This document shows, in pieces, positions 15,786-22,161 of a stretch of DNA of 29,366 bases (position 1 is its first letter; each line of letters starts with the position of its first letter). Under the pieces are notes generated by a model that saw only the letters and a program-made list of their open reading frames with translations, did no database searches and had not been told where the DNA came from. Location of the stretch: NCBI GenBank assembly GCA_900555035.1, contig USJX01000034.1, positions 1 to 29,366 on the forward strand. Reading direction: 5' to 3'. This DNA comes from an uncultured Prevotella sp. GTDB lineage: Bacteria; Bacteroidota; Bacteroidia; Bacteroidales; Bacteroidaceae. The position numbers and the translations under genes were made by a program.

Positions 15786-15829
15786 ATTTCCCGTGGCTGC
15801 TGACCACAGGAAACCTGCTTCTTTTATCA
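15777..15829 (-). terminator. Strong terminator after GT9 gene, possibly bidirectional
   Basis: Arms at 15777-15791 and 15809-15823 pair over 15 bases with one mismatch, and the loop folds again (GTGG with CCAC). On the minus strand the hairpin starts ten bases after the GT9 stop codon and is followed by a pyrimidine-rich run; on the plus strand it is followed by CTTTTAT. The stem strength makes a terminator likely. Confidence 0.8.
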
Positions 15830-15832
15830 TTC

Positions 15833-16918
15833 CTATCTTTTCTTTAAGATTCTATCCACTTTTTCCACCACCATCTCTGGCGAGATGTTCTTCATGCAGG
15901 CAAAGTCGCCACGCATACAGGGTTTATTGCCGTAAATGCTGCAAGGACGGCACGGCATGTCGAGCTGCACGGCATTTTCCGGGCTCTGATGCCATCCCAT
16001 GAAGCCTGCGTAAGGGTGGGTGGCACCCCAAATGCTCACCACAGGCGTATTGACAATCGATGCCAGGTGCATATTGCCGCTATCCATGCTCACCATTACG
16101 CTGAGATGACTCATCAGGATGAGTTCTTCCGAGATGCCATGGAGCTGGGCGGATGCATTCACCACCTGCGGGAACTTTTCTGCCCATGCATTCATTACAG
16201 GCGTTTCATCCTTACCACCGCCAAAAAGGAAGATATGACTATGTGGATAATGGCTGATAAGTTGCTGGATAACTTTTTCCATCATGGGTTGTGGATAAAT
16301 TTTTCCGGCATGTGCCGCAAACGGTGCTACACCTATCCAAGGCTCTTCTAAGTTATTGTTATCCAATGAGATGTTTTTATCATCACCAACTTGGAAAACT
16401 TCTTGTGGAAGCGTGGATAAGTCGCCTTTTCCCTCGCCGAATATGCTTTGGAAATCTAGTTTTACCGGATACCCCAATTGTGCAAAAACATCAGCATAGT
16501 TCTCAAAAGAAGATGGCTGCTTGACCAGTTTCTTGTTGGTGCTGGCCACGAGCATACGCTTTCCCTTGCGGTGCTTGTCGATGTGCGCCACCTTGAAGTT
16601 GTCAAAGTTGAAGCGCATGCGCAGATAGCTGGAGCGAAGCACGCTGTGAAGGTCGGCAATCGCCGTAAACTGCTTGGCGATGAGTCTGCGATAGAGGGCA
16701 TTCAGTCCCTTCACACCTTTATACTCTTCCTTGAGGTCAGCTTCCATGAATCCGACGTTAGGGGAGAGATTCTCGAAGAAAGGACGGGCGAATGGACGGC
16801 TCAGCACGGTAATTCTCACATGAGGATATTGCTTGGCCAGAGAATATACCACGGGTACAGTCATGGCAACGTCGCCCATGGCTGAGAATCTTATCACAAG
16901 AATATGCTCTGTCTTCAT
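15833..16918 (-). CDS. GT9 ADP-heptose:LPS heptosyltransferase-like protein
   Basis: A 361-residue GT-B enzyme of family 9, which adds heptose (or a related sugar) to the LPS inner core. The start MKTEHILVIRFSAMGDVAMTVPV is the family signature, the C-terminal half has WIGVAPFAAHAGKIYP, HIFLFGGGKDE, SHLSVMVSMDSGNMHLASIV and VSIWGATHPYAGFMGW, the donor-site region. A late cysteine group (PCRPCSIYGNKPCMRGDFAC, about residues 323-342) is common in Bacteroidota members. It is 37 bases after DUF4254 in the same direction and almost certainly cotranscribed with it; this pairing recurs in Bacteroidota. Its 5' half also carries several TTATCCAC-type boxes encoded as Tyr-Pro-His/Gln or Leu-Ser-Thr. 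A strong hairpin follows. Confidence 0.92.
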   Translation of the reverse strand: MKTEHILVIRFSAMGDVAMTVPVVYSLAKQYPHVRITVLSRPFARPFFENLSPNVGFMEADLKEEYKGVKGLNALYRRLIAKQFTAIADLHSVLRSSYLRMRFNFDNFKVAHIDKHRKGKRMLVASTNKKLVKQPSSFENYADVFAQLGYPVKLDFQSIFGEGKGDLSTLPQEVFQVGDDKNISLDNNNLEEPWIGVAPFAAHAGKIYPQPMMEKVIQQLISHYPHSHIFLFGGGKDETPVMNAWAEKFPQVVNASAQLHGISEELILMSHLSVMVSMDSGNMHLASIVNTPVVSIWGATHPYAGFMGWHQSPENAVQLDMPCRPCSIYGNKPCMRGDFACMKNISPEMVVEKVDRILKKR

Positions 16919-16955
16919 ACGTCAATTTCTTCTTTATATATATAATAAGGTGTAT

Positions 16956-17561
16956 TTACTTCTGATTATAGAGTACAGGGTTGGTAGATGGATCGTTGTA
17001 CATCTTCATCTGGCGATACACCTTCATATACTTTCTTCCTGCCTCGATGTCTTCCAGGAGCTGGTCGATGGCTGTTGAGAGATCTACCTGCTGTTCGAGC
17101 AGCACGTTGAGCTTAGCCTGGCATTTAGCCTTGTGTTCTGCTGATGCCTCAGGGCGCTCCACCTGTTCCTTCATGTGATAAATCTTGAGGGCGAGGATGC
17201 TCAGGCGGTCCACTGCCCATGCCGGACTCTCGGTGTTGATGCGTGCATCATCCTGCACCTTCACATCTTTATATACCTCACGGAAGTAAGAGTCAATCTG
17301 CTCCACGAGGTCTGTGCGGTCCTGGTTGCTCTTGTCGATTCGGCGCTTCAGTACGAGAGCCTCGGCAGGGTTAATCTGAGGATCACGGATGATATCCTCG
17401 AAATGCCACTGCACGGTATCAATCCAACACTTGAGGTAGAGACGGTTCTCGATGGTACCCTCAGCGAAGGGATTATTGATAGGAGTATCAATGTTGTCTT
17501 TGATATGATAATCGGCTATCGCCTGATTAAATATCTTATTAGCGTTTTCTGTAAATGTCAT
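16956..17561 (-). CDS. DUF4254 family protein
   Basis: A 201-residue, all-helical-looking soluble protein with no signal peptide or membrane segment, matching DUF4254, a family whose function is unknown. Recognisable parts are the N-terminal NPFAEGTIENRLYLKCWIDTVQWHFEDIIRDP, the LKRRIDKSNQDRTDLVEQID helix, NTESPAWAVDRLSILALKIYHM and a C-terminal coiled region ending near YMKVYRQMKMYN. It is the first gene of a two-gene minus-strand operon with the GT9 enzyme, so a part in LPS core assembly is a fair guess from context only. It is transcribed divergently from acpP across a 225-base spacer with promoters for both sides. Confidence 0.9.
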   Translation of the reverse strand: MTFTENANKIFNQAIADYHIKDNIDTPINNPFAEGTIENRLYLKCWIDTVQWHFEDIIRDPQINPAEALVLKRRIDKSNQDRTDLVEQIDSYFREVYKDVKVQDDARINTESPAWAVDRLSILALKIYHMKEQVERPEASAEHKAKCQAKLNVLLEQQVDLSTAIDQLLEDIEAGRKYMKVYRQMKMYNDPSTNPVLYNQK

Positions 17562-17591
17562 GCTATTTATTACGTTTGATTAAATACAGTA

Positions 17592-17626
17592 CAAAAGTAA
17601 CAAAATAATCTCAAATCTCCAACAAA
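17592..17626 (-). promoter_or_regulatory. Candidate promoter for DUF4254-GT9 operon
   Basis: On the minus strand TACTTTTG (17599-17592) matches the Bacteroidota -7 element. A TTTG at 17626-17623 is 23 bases upstream, slightly long for a -33 box. Transcription would begin near 17586, about 25 bases before the DUF4254 start. Confidence 0.5.
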
Positions 17627-17640
17627 AATGGGAAAAAAGG

Positions 17641-17692
17641 CGAAAAGTATGCACAACTTAGGGGTGTTTGTGCACCGAAAAGTGCTTTTTTT
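17641..17692. repeat. Overlapping hairpins and direct repeat in divergent spacer
   Basis: TGCACAA (17650-17656) pairs with TTGTGCA (17668-17674), and the overlapping GCAC (17672-17675) can pair with GTGC (17682-17685) followed by seven T's. CGAAAAGT occurs at 17641-17648 and 17676-17683. The two folds exclude each other. No gene on the plus strand is known to read into this point, so it may be an operator or the end of a small transcript. Confidence 0.4.
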
Positions 17693-17701
17693 GCTAAAAT
17701 A

Positions 17702-17733
17702 TTTGTTTATATCAAAAAAAAAGTGTTCCTTTG
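17702..17733 (+). promoter_or_regulatory. Promoter of acpP-fabF
   Basis: TTTG at 17702-17705, a 20-base spacer, then TTCCTTTG at 17726-17733, one mismatch from TAnnTTTG. The predicted start near 17740 leaves a leader of about 47 bases before acpP. The A-rich spacer is typical of strong Bacteroidota promoters, fitting a highly expressed gene. Confidence 0.7.
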
Positions 17734-17786
17734 CACCCAGATTTTTAATTAGAAATTGATTTATAAACATTTTAAAAGTTACAATT

Positions 17787-18023
17787 ATGTCAGAAATTGA
17801 AAGCAAAGTAAAGGCAATTATCGTTGATAAGCTCGGTGTTGATGAGGCAGAAGTTAAGCCAGAGGCAAGCTTCACAAACGATCTCGGTGCAGATTCATTG
17901 GATACAGTAGAGTTGATCATGGAGTTCGAGAAGGAGTTCTCTATCTCTATCCCAGACGATAAGGCTGAGAAGATTGCTACTGTAGGTGACGCTATCGCTT
18001 ACATCGAGGAGAACGCTAAGTAA
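17787..18023 (+). CDS. acpP: Acyl carrier protein
   Basis: The 78-residue carrier that holds growing acyl chains on a phosphopantetheine arm during fatty-acid synthesis, and also feeds lipid A synthesis. The acidic four-helix pattern is complete, with the attachment serine S37 in LGADSLDTVELIM, the universal DSL motif. The start fits the family length. It lies 22 bases before fabF, the usual pairing, and a good Bacteroidota promoter stands upstream. Base composition is like the other housekeeping genes. Identification is secure. Confidence 0.98.
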   Translation: MSEIESKVKAIIVDKLGVDEAEVKPEASFTNDLGADSLDTVELIMEFEKEFSISIPDDKAEKIATVGDAIAYIEENAK

Positions 18024-18045
18024 TTTAGCAACTAAAATTTTATAA

Positions 18046-19308
18046 ATGGAATTAAAGAGAGTTGTAGTAACAGGTCTTGGTGCTGTAACTCCAGTAGGTA
18101 ATACTCCTGAGGAAACTTGGGAGAACCTCCTCGCTGGAAAGAGTGGTGCTGCGCCTATTACTCATTTCGATACAACTAATTTCAAGACAAAGTTCGCTTG
18201 CGAGGTAAAGAACCTGAACATCAATGAATGGATTGACCGTAAGGAGGCCCGCAAGCTCGACCGTTATACCCAGTTGGCTATGATTGCCGCTATGCAGGGT
18301 GTAAAGGATGCAAACATTGATCTTGAAACAGAAGATTTGAACAACGTTGGTGTTGTATTCGGTGTAGGTATCGGTGGTATCAAGACATTCGAGGATGAAG
18401 TGTCGTATTTCGCTACTCACGAGGAGAATGGTCCTAAGTTCAACCCATTCTTCATCCCTAAGATGATTGCTGATATCGCATCTGGTCAGATTTCAATCCA
18501 TTTCGGATTCCACGGACCAAACTACACAACTACATCTGCTTGCGCTTCTTCTAGCAATGCATTGGCTGATGCCTTCAACCTGATTCGCTTGGGTAAGGCA
18601 AACATCATTGTTAGCGGTGGTGCAGAGGCAGCTATCTGCGCTTGTGGCGTAGGTGGTTTCAATGCCATGCATGCGTTGTCAACACGTAATGATGATCCTG
18701 AGCATGCTTCACGTCCATTCAGCGCTAGCCGCGATGGATTTATCATGGGCGAGGGTGCTGGCTGCTTGATTCTCGAGGAGCTGGAGCACGCTAAGGCTCG
18801 TGGTGCGAAGATTTATGCAGAGATGGTAGGTGAGGGCGAGAGTGCCGACGCTTATCATATCACAGCATCTCATCCAGAAGGTCTCGGTGCTAAGCTCGTT
18901 ATGGAGCGCGCACTGGCTGATGCCAATCTGAAGCCAGAGGACATTGACTATATCAATGTTCACGGTACATCTACTCACGTGGGTGATATTTCTGAGGCTA
19001 AGGCTATCAAGGCAGTCTTCGGTGATGCAGCTTACAAGCTCAACATCAGTTCTACCAAGTCAATGACTGGTCACCTCCTCGGTGCTGCCGGTGCAGTAGA
19101 GGCTATGGCTTGTGTTCTTAGTGTGAAGAACGACATCGTTCCTCCTACTATCAACCACGAAGAGGGTGACAACGATCCAGAGCTCGATTACAACCTGAAC
19201 TTCACATTCAACAAAGCTCAGAAGCGTGAGGTTCGTGCAGCATTGAGCAATACTTTCGGATTCGGTGGTCACAACTGCTGTGTAGTATTCAAGAAGTATG
19301 CTGAATAA
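18046..19308 (+). CDS. fabF: Beta-ketoacyl-ACP synthase II
   Basis: Condenses acyl-ACP with malonyl-ACP in fatty-acid elongation. The 420 residues show the thiolase fold and the full Cys-His-His triad: C166 in TTSACASSSNA, H306 in NVHGTSTHVGD and H343 in SMTGHLLGAAGA, plus the terminal NTFGFGGHN loop. The start MELKRVVVTGLGAVTPVGN is the family's. The gene follows acpP by 22 bases and its end overlaps the start of rnc by 11 bases (ATGCTGAATAA), so rnc translation is probably coupled to it. A terminator-like hairpin begins 11 bases after its stop, inside rnc. Confidence 0.98.
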   Translation: MELKRVVVTGLGAVTPVGNTPEETWENLLAGKSGAAPITHFDTTNFKTKFACEVKNLNINEWIDRKEARKLDRYTQLAMIAAMQGVKDANIDLETEDLNNVGVVFGVGIGGIKTFEDEVSYFATHEENGPKFNPFFIPKMIADIASGQISIHFGFHGPNYTTTSACASSSNALADAFNLIRLGKANIIVSGGAEAAICACGVGGFNAMHALSTRNDDPEHASRPFSASRDGFIMGEGAGCLILEELEHAKARGAKIYAEMVGEGESADAYHITASHPEGLGAKLVMERALADANLKPEDIDYINVHGTSTHVGDISEAKAIKAVFGDAAYKLNISSTKSMTGHLLGAAGAVEAMACVLSVKNDIVPPTINHEEGDNDPELDYNLNFTFNKAQKREVRAALSNTFGFGGHNCCVVFKKYAE

Positions 19309-20395
19309 TTTTATAGATAGAATAAAGCTCTCTTTCCGCAAGGATAAAGAGCTTTATTTTTCTTTGTACGAAATCCTAGGTTTTTATCCCCACGACATCA
19401 GTCATTACAAGATGGCGCTGATGCACAAGAGCATCATGCACCGCAATTCCAAGGGCAAGCCCGTGAACAACGAGCGCCTGGAGTTTCTGGGCGATGCGGT
19501 TCTGGATGCCGTGGTGGGCGACATTGTCTATCGGCACTTCCCTGGCAAGCGTGAGGGTTTCCTGACCAATACCCGAAGCAAGCTGGTGCAGCGCGACACG
19601 CTCAACAAGTTGGCGCAGGAGATGGGCATCAACCAACTCGTATTATCCAATGGTCACAGTTCTTCTCATAACAGCTATATGGGAGGAAATGCTTTCGAGG
19701 CGTTGGTTGGAGCCATCTATCTGGACCGCGGTTACGATGCCTGCATGCAATTCATGCAGAAGCGCATTCTGGCAAAAATGATAAACATCGACAAGGTGGC
19801 TTACAAGGAGGTAAACTTCAAGAGCAAACTTATCGAATGGAGCCAGAAGAACCGTGTGAAGTTGGACTTCGTGATGCTGGGACAGGAAAAGGATAATAAC
19901 GGCAGCCCTGTGTTCACCTATCAGGTGGTAATGGAAGGCGTGAAGGGTGGCGACGGCAAGGGCTACTCCAAGAAGGAGAGCCAGCAGATTGCCTCTAAGC
20001 TTACCCTGGAGCGCTTGCGCAAGGAGCCACAGTATATTGAATCTGTGTTTGCAGCCAAGGCCAACCGTACGAAGATGGAAGAGGAACCTGTAGAGAGCGT
20101 ACCTACCACCGAGGTGAAGGAAGATTTCATCATCTCAAGGGAGGCAGAAAAGCAGGAACCGGAAGTGAAGCACGTGAATGTTTTCAAGGAAGAGGTTTAT
20201 TCCGAAAAGTCTTCTGCCGTAACAGAGAAGGCAGAGGAGATTGCTATCTCTGAAGAGCAGGTTGCTGTTCAGAAAGCAGCCGGTGAAAACGATGAGTTTG
20301 ACTTGAGCGACATCACGGCAGAGCCAAAGGAGATGACCCGCGAGGACATCATCGCTGCTGCCGAGGCAGCAGCTTTTGCAGAAGAAAAAGAATAG
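19298..20395 (+). CDS. rnc: Ribonuclease III with long acidic C-terminal extension
   Basis: Cleaves double-stranded RNA in rRNA and mRNA processing. The catalytic domain has NERLEFLGDAVLD (E59, D66 by alignment with E. coli E38 and D45) and GGNAFEALVGAIYLD with E134; the position equal to E. coli D114 is N131, which I recall as usual in Bacteroidota homologues. A dsRNA-binding domain follows (about 182-253, FTYQVVMEGVKGGDGKGYS, KKESQQIASKLTLERL). Then about 110 residues of acidic, low-complexity sequence (many E, A, K, V) extend it to 365 residues against roughly 225-250 for most family members. It overlaps fabF by 11 bases, and codons 8-22 encode a hairpin with a T tract. A strong terminator follows the gene. 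Confidence 0.95.
   Translation: MLNNFIDRIKLSFRKDKELYFSLYEILGFYPHDISHYKMALMHKSIMHRNSKGKPVNNERLEFLGDAVLDAVVGDIVYRHFPGKREGFLTNTRSKLVQRDTLNKLAQEMGINQLVLSNGHSSSHNSYMGGNAFEALVGAIYLDRGYDACMQFMQKRILAKMINIDKVAYKEVNFKSKLIEWSQKNRVKLDFVMLGQEKDNNGSPVFTYQVVMEGVKGGDGKGYSKKESQQIASKLTLERLRKEPQYIESVFAAKANRTKMEEEPVESVPTTEVKEDFIISREAEKQEPEVKHVNVFKEEVYSEKSSAVTEKAEEIAISEEQVAVQKAAGENDEFDLSDITAEPKEMTREDIIAAAEAAAFAEEKE
19319..19365 (+). promoter_or_regulatory. Terminator-like hairpin within first codons of rnc
   Basis: An 11-bp perfect stem (19321-19331 with 19348-19358; AATAAAGCTCT / AGAGCTTTATT, one more G-T and one A-T pair outward) has a 16-base loop and runs into TTTTTCTTT. It starts 11 bases after the fabF stop codon. 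It may stop part of the acpP-fabF transcripts before rnc, or be a processing or autoregulatory site for RNase III. Confidence 0.6.
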
Positions 20396-20447
20396 GCAGG
20401 ATGGCCCATAGCTTATCGGCTGGGGCTTATATTGGGCTTACAATACT

Positions 20448-20500
20448 AAAATACTCCCATGAGATGGCATTATTGATGCGCCTCATGGGAGTATTTTTTC
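20448..20500 (+). terminator. Rho-independent terminator after rnc
   Basis: A 16-bp perfect stem (20448-20463 with 20482-20497, core ATACTCCCATGAG) with an 18-base loop and a run of T's at its end. It ends the acpP-fabF-rnc unit. The A run on the left arm would also give T's on the minus strand, but there is no minus gene upstream to stop. Confidence 0.93.
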
Positions 20501-20527
20501 TTATTTGTATTAAAAAATAGTAAAAAC

Positions 20528-20559
20528 TTTCTCTATATCAAAAGATTGAATTACTTTTG
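20528..20559 (+). promoter_or_regulatory. Promoter of GH3 gene cluster
   Basis: TACTTTTG at 20552-20559 is a perfect -7 element; TTTC at 20528-20531 lies 20 bases upstream as a -33 box with one mismatch. The predicted start near 20566 leaves a leader of about 24 bases. It follows the rnc terminator and so gives the GH3 cluster its own transcription. Confidence 0.7.
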
Positions 20560-20589
20560 CATCTACTTTAAAGGTATATATATCTAGAT

Positions 20590-22098
20590 ATGAGTTTAAC
20601 AACGATAGTAAGTAATGTTTTCAAGCCTCGCCAGAAGAGCTTGGAGAAGTATGTACATGATGCAGAAGACTTGCAGCATGAGGTACTGATGCGCCTTTTG
20701 GCATCGGGAAAAAACACCGAGTATGGTGTGAAGCATTTACTCAATACAACAAACAGTTACGAGAAGTTTGCCCAGAATGTGCCGGTCAATACCTATGAGG
20801 AATTGAAGGGCGACATCGACCGTATGCGACATGGCGAAAAGGATATCCTTTGGCCGGGACAGGTGAAGTGGTTTGCCAAATCTTCGGGTACCACCAACGA
20901 CAAGAGTAAGTTTATTCCTGTTTCGCAGGATGGTTTGCAGAATATCCATTACAAGGGTGGATTTGATGCCGTGGCATATTATCTGCGTAATAACCCTAAG
21001 AGCAAGATTTTCGATGGCAAGAGCCTGATTCTCGGCGGTAGCCATTCGCCTAACTATAATGTGTCGGGCAGTCTGGTGGGCGACTTGAGTGCCATCCTCA
21101 TCGAGAACATCAATCCGCTTGCTAACATGGTGCGTGTGCCAAAGAAGGAGACGGCTCTGCTCAGCGACTTCGAGGTGAAGCGCGACCGCATTGCCCATGA
21201 AACCCTGAACAAGAACGTGACCAATATCTCGGGTGTTCCTAGCTGGATGCTCAGCGTGCTGGTGCGTGTGATGGAGCTTTCCGGCAAGAAGCATCTGGAG
21301 GAAGTGTGGCCAAACCTGGAGGTGTTCTTCCATGGCGGCATCGCCTTCACGCCTTACCGCAAGCAGTATGAGCAGCTCATCACTTCTCCTAACATGCATT
21401 ATATGGAGACTTACAATGCCAGCGAGGGCTTCTTCGGCTTGCAGGACGACCCTACAGACCCTGCCATGTCGCTCATGATAGATTACGACGTGTTCTACGA
21501 GTTCATCCCGATGGATGAGTTTGGCAGCGATAACCCTACCGTCGTTCCGCTCTGGGGCGTAGAAGTGGGCAAGAACTATGCCATGGTCATCACCACATCC
21601 TGCGGCTTGTGGCGCTATATGATAGGCGATACGGTGCAGTTTACCAGCGTGAACCCATATAAGTTTGTCATCACTGGCCGTACCAAGTACTTCATCAACG
21701 CCTTTGGCGAGGAACTGATCATGGATAATGCCGAAAAGGGATTGGCCTATGCCTGCGAGAAGACGGGAGCCCAGGTGGCTGAATATACCGCTGCTCCGGT
21801 TTATATGGACAGTAATGCCAAGTGCCGCCACCAGTGGCTCATCGAGTTCTCTCAGGAACCAGCCAGCCTGGATGAGTTCGCACGATTGCTCGACCAGAAG
21901 TTGCAGGAAATCAACAGCGACTATGAGGCGAAGCGATTCCACGATGTCACCCTGCAGCACCTGGAGGTGGTCAAGGCAAAGCCGGGACTCTTCAACGAGT
22001 GGCTCAAGAGCAAGGGCAAGCTGGGTGGCCAGCACAAGATTCCTCGCCTGAGCAACAGTCGCAAGAACATAGATGAGATGCTCATCATGAACCAGTAA
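20590..22098 (+). CDS. GH3-family acyl-adenylate / amido synthetase
   Basis: A 502-residue member of the GH3 family. In plants these enzymes adenylate a carboxylic acid such as indole-acetate or jasmonate and join it to an amino acid; substrates of the bacterial members are largely unknown. The ATP-binding motif is FAKSSGTTNDKSKFIPVS (SSGTT at 98-102), motif two is YNASEGFFGLQDD (275-287), and motif three is LWRYMIGDTVQFT (340-352) followed by GRTKYFINAFGEELI, all intact. The protein has no signal peptide and should act in the cytosol. It starts about 24 bases after the predicted transcription start and leads a run of three exported proteins, the first only 63 bases on. A 460-codon open frame on the opposite strand is a by-product of codon bias. 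Confidence 0.93.
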   Translation: MSLTTIVSNVFKPRQKSLEKYVHDAEDLQHEVLMRLLASGKNTEYGVKHLLNTTNSYEKFAQNVPVNTYEELKGDIDRMRHGEKDILWPGQVKWFAKSSGTTNDKSKFIPVSQDGLQNIHYKGGFDAVAYYLRNNPKSKIFDGKSLILGGSHSPNYNVSGSLVGDLSAILIENINPLANMVRVPKKETALLSDFEVKRDRIAHETLNKNVTNISGVPSWMLSVLVRVMELSGKKHLEEVWPNLEVFFHGGIAFTPYRKQYEQLITSPNMHYMETYNASEGFFGLQDDPTDPAMSLMIDYDVFYEFIPMDEFGSDNPTVVPLWGVEVGKNYAMVITTSCGLWRYMIGDTVQFTSVNPYKFVITGRTKYFINAFGEELIMDNAEKGLAYACEKTGAQVAEYTAAPVYMDSNAKCRHQWLIEFSQEPASLDEFARLLDQKLQEINSDYEAKRFHDVTLQHLEVVKAKPGLFNEWLKSKGKLGGQHKIPRLSNSRKNIDEMLIMNQ

Positions 22099-22161
22099 TA
22101 CCGTTCTCTTCTTTCTCATAGCAGATAGGAGAGGGGGGATACCTTAGAAATATAGATAATA

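Noticed and set aside
14015..17786. tRNA or rRNA genes in the intergenic regions
   Set aside because: No cloverleaf, CCA end or conserved rRNA sequence was recognised in any spacer.
20737..22119. A 460-codon open frame on the minus strand opposite the GH3 gene
   Set aside because: It lies wholly against a gene with clear family motifs; its translation is rich in L, H, V and A without domain pattern, as expected from codon bias on the opposite strand.
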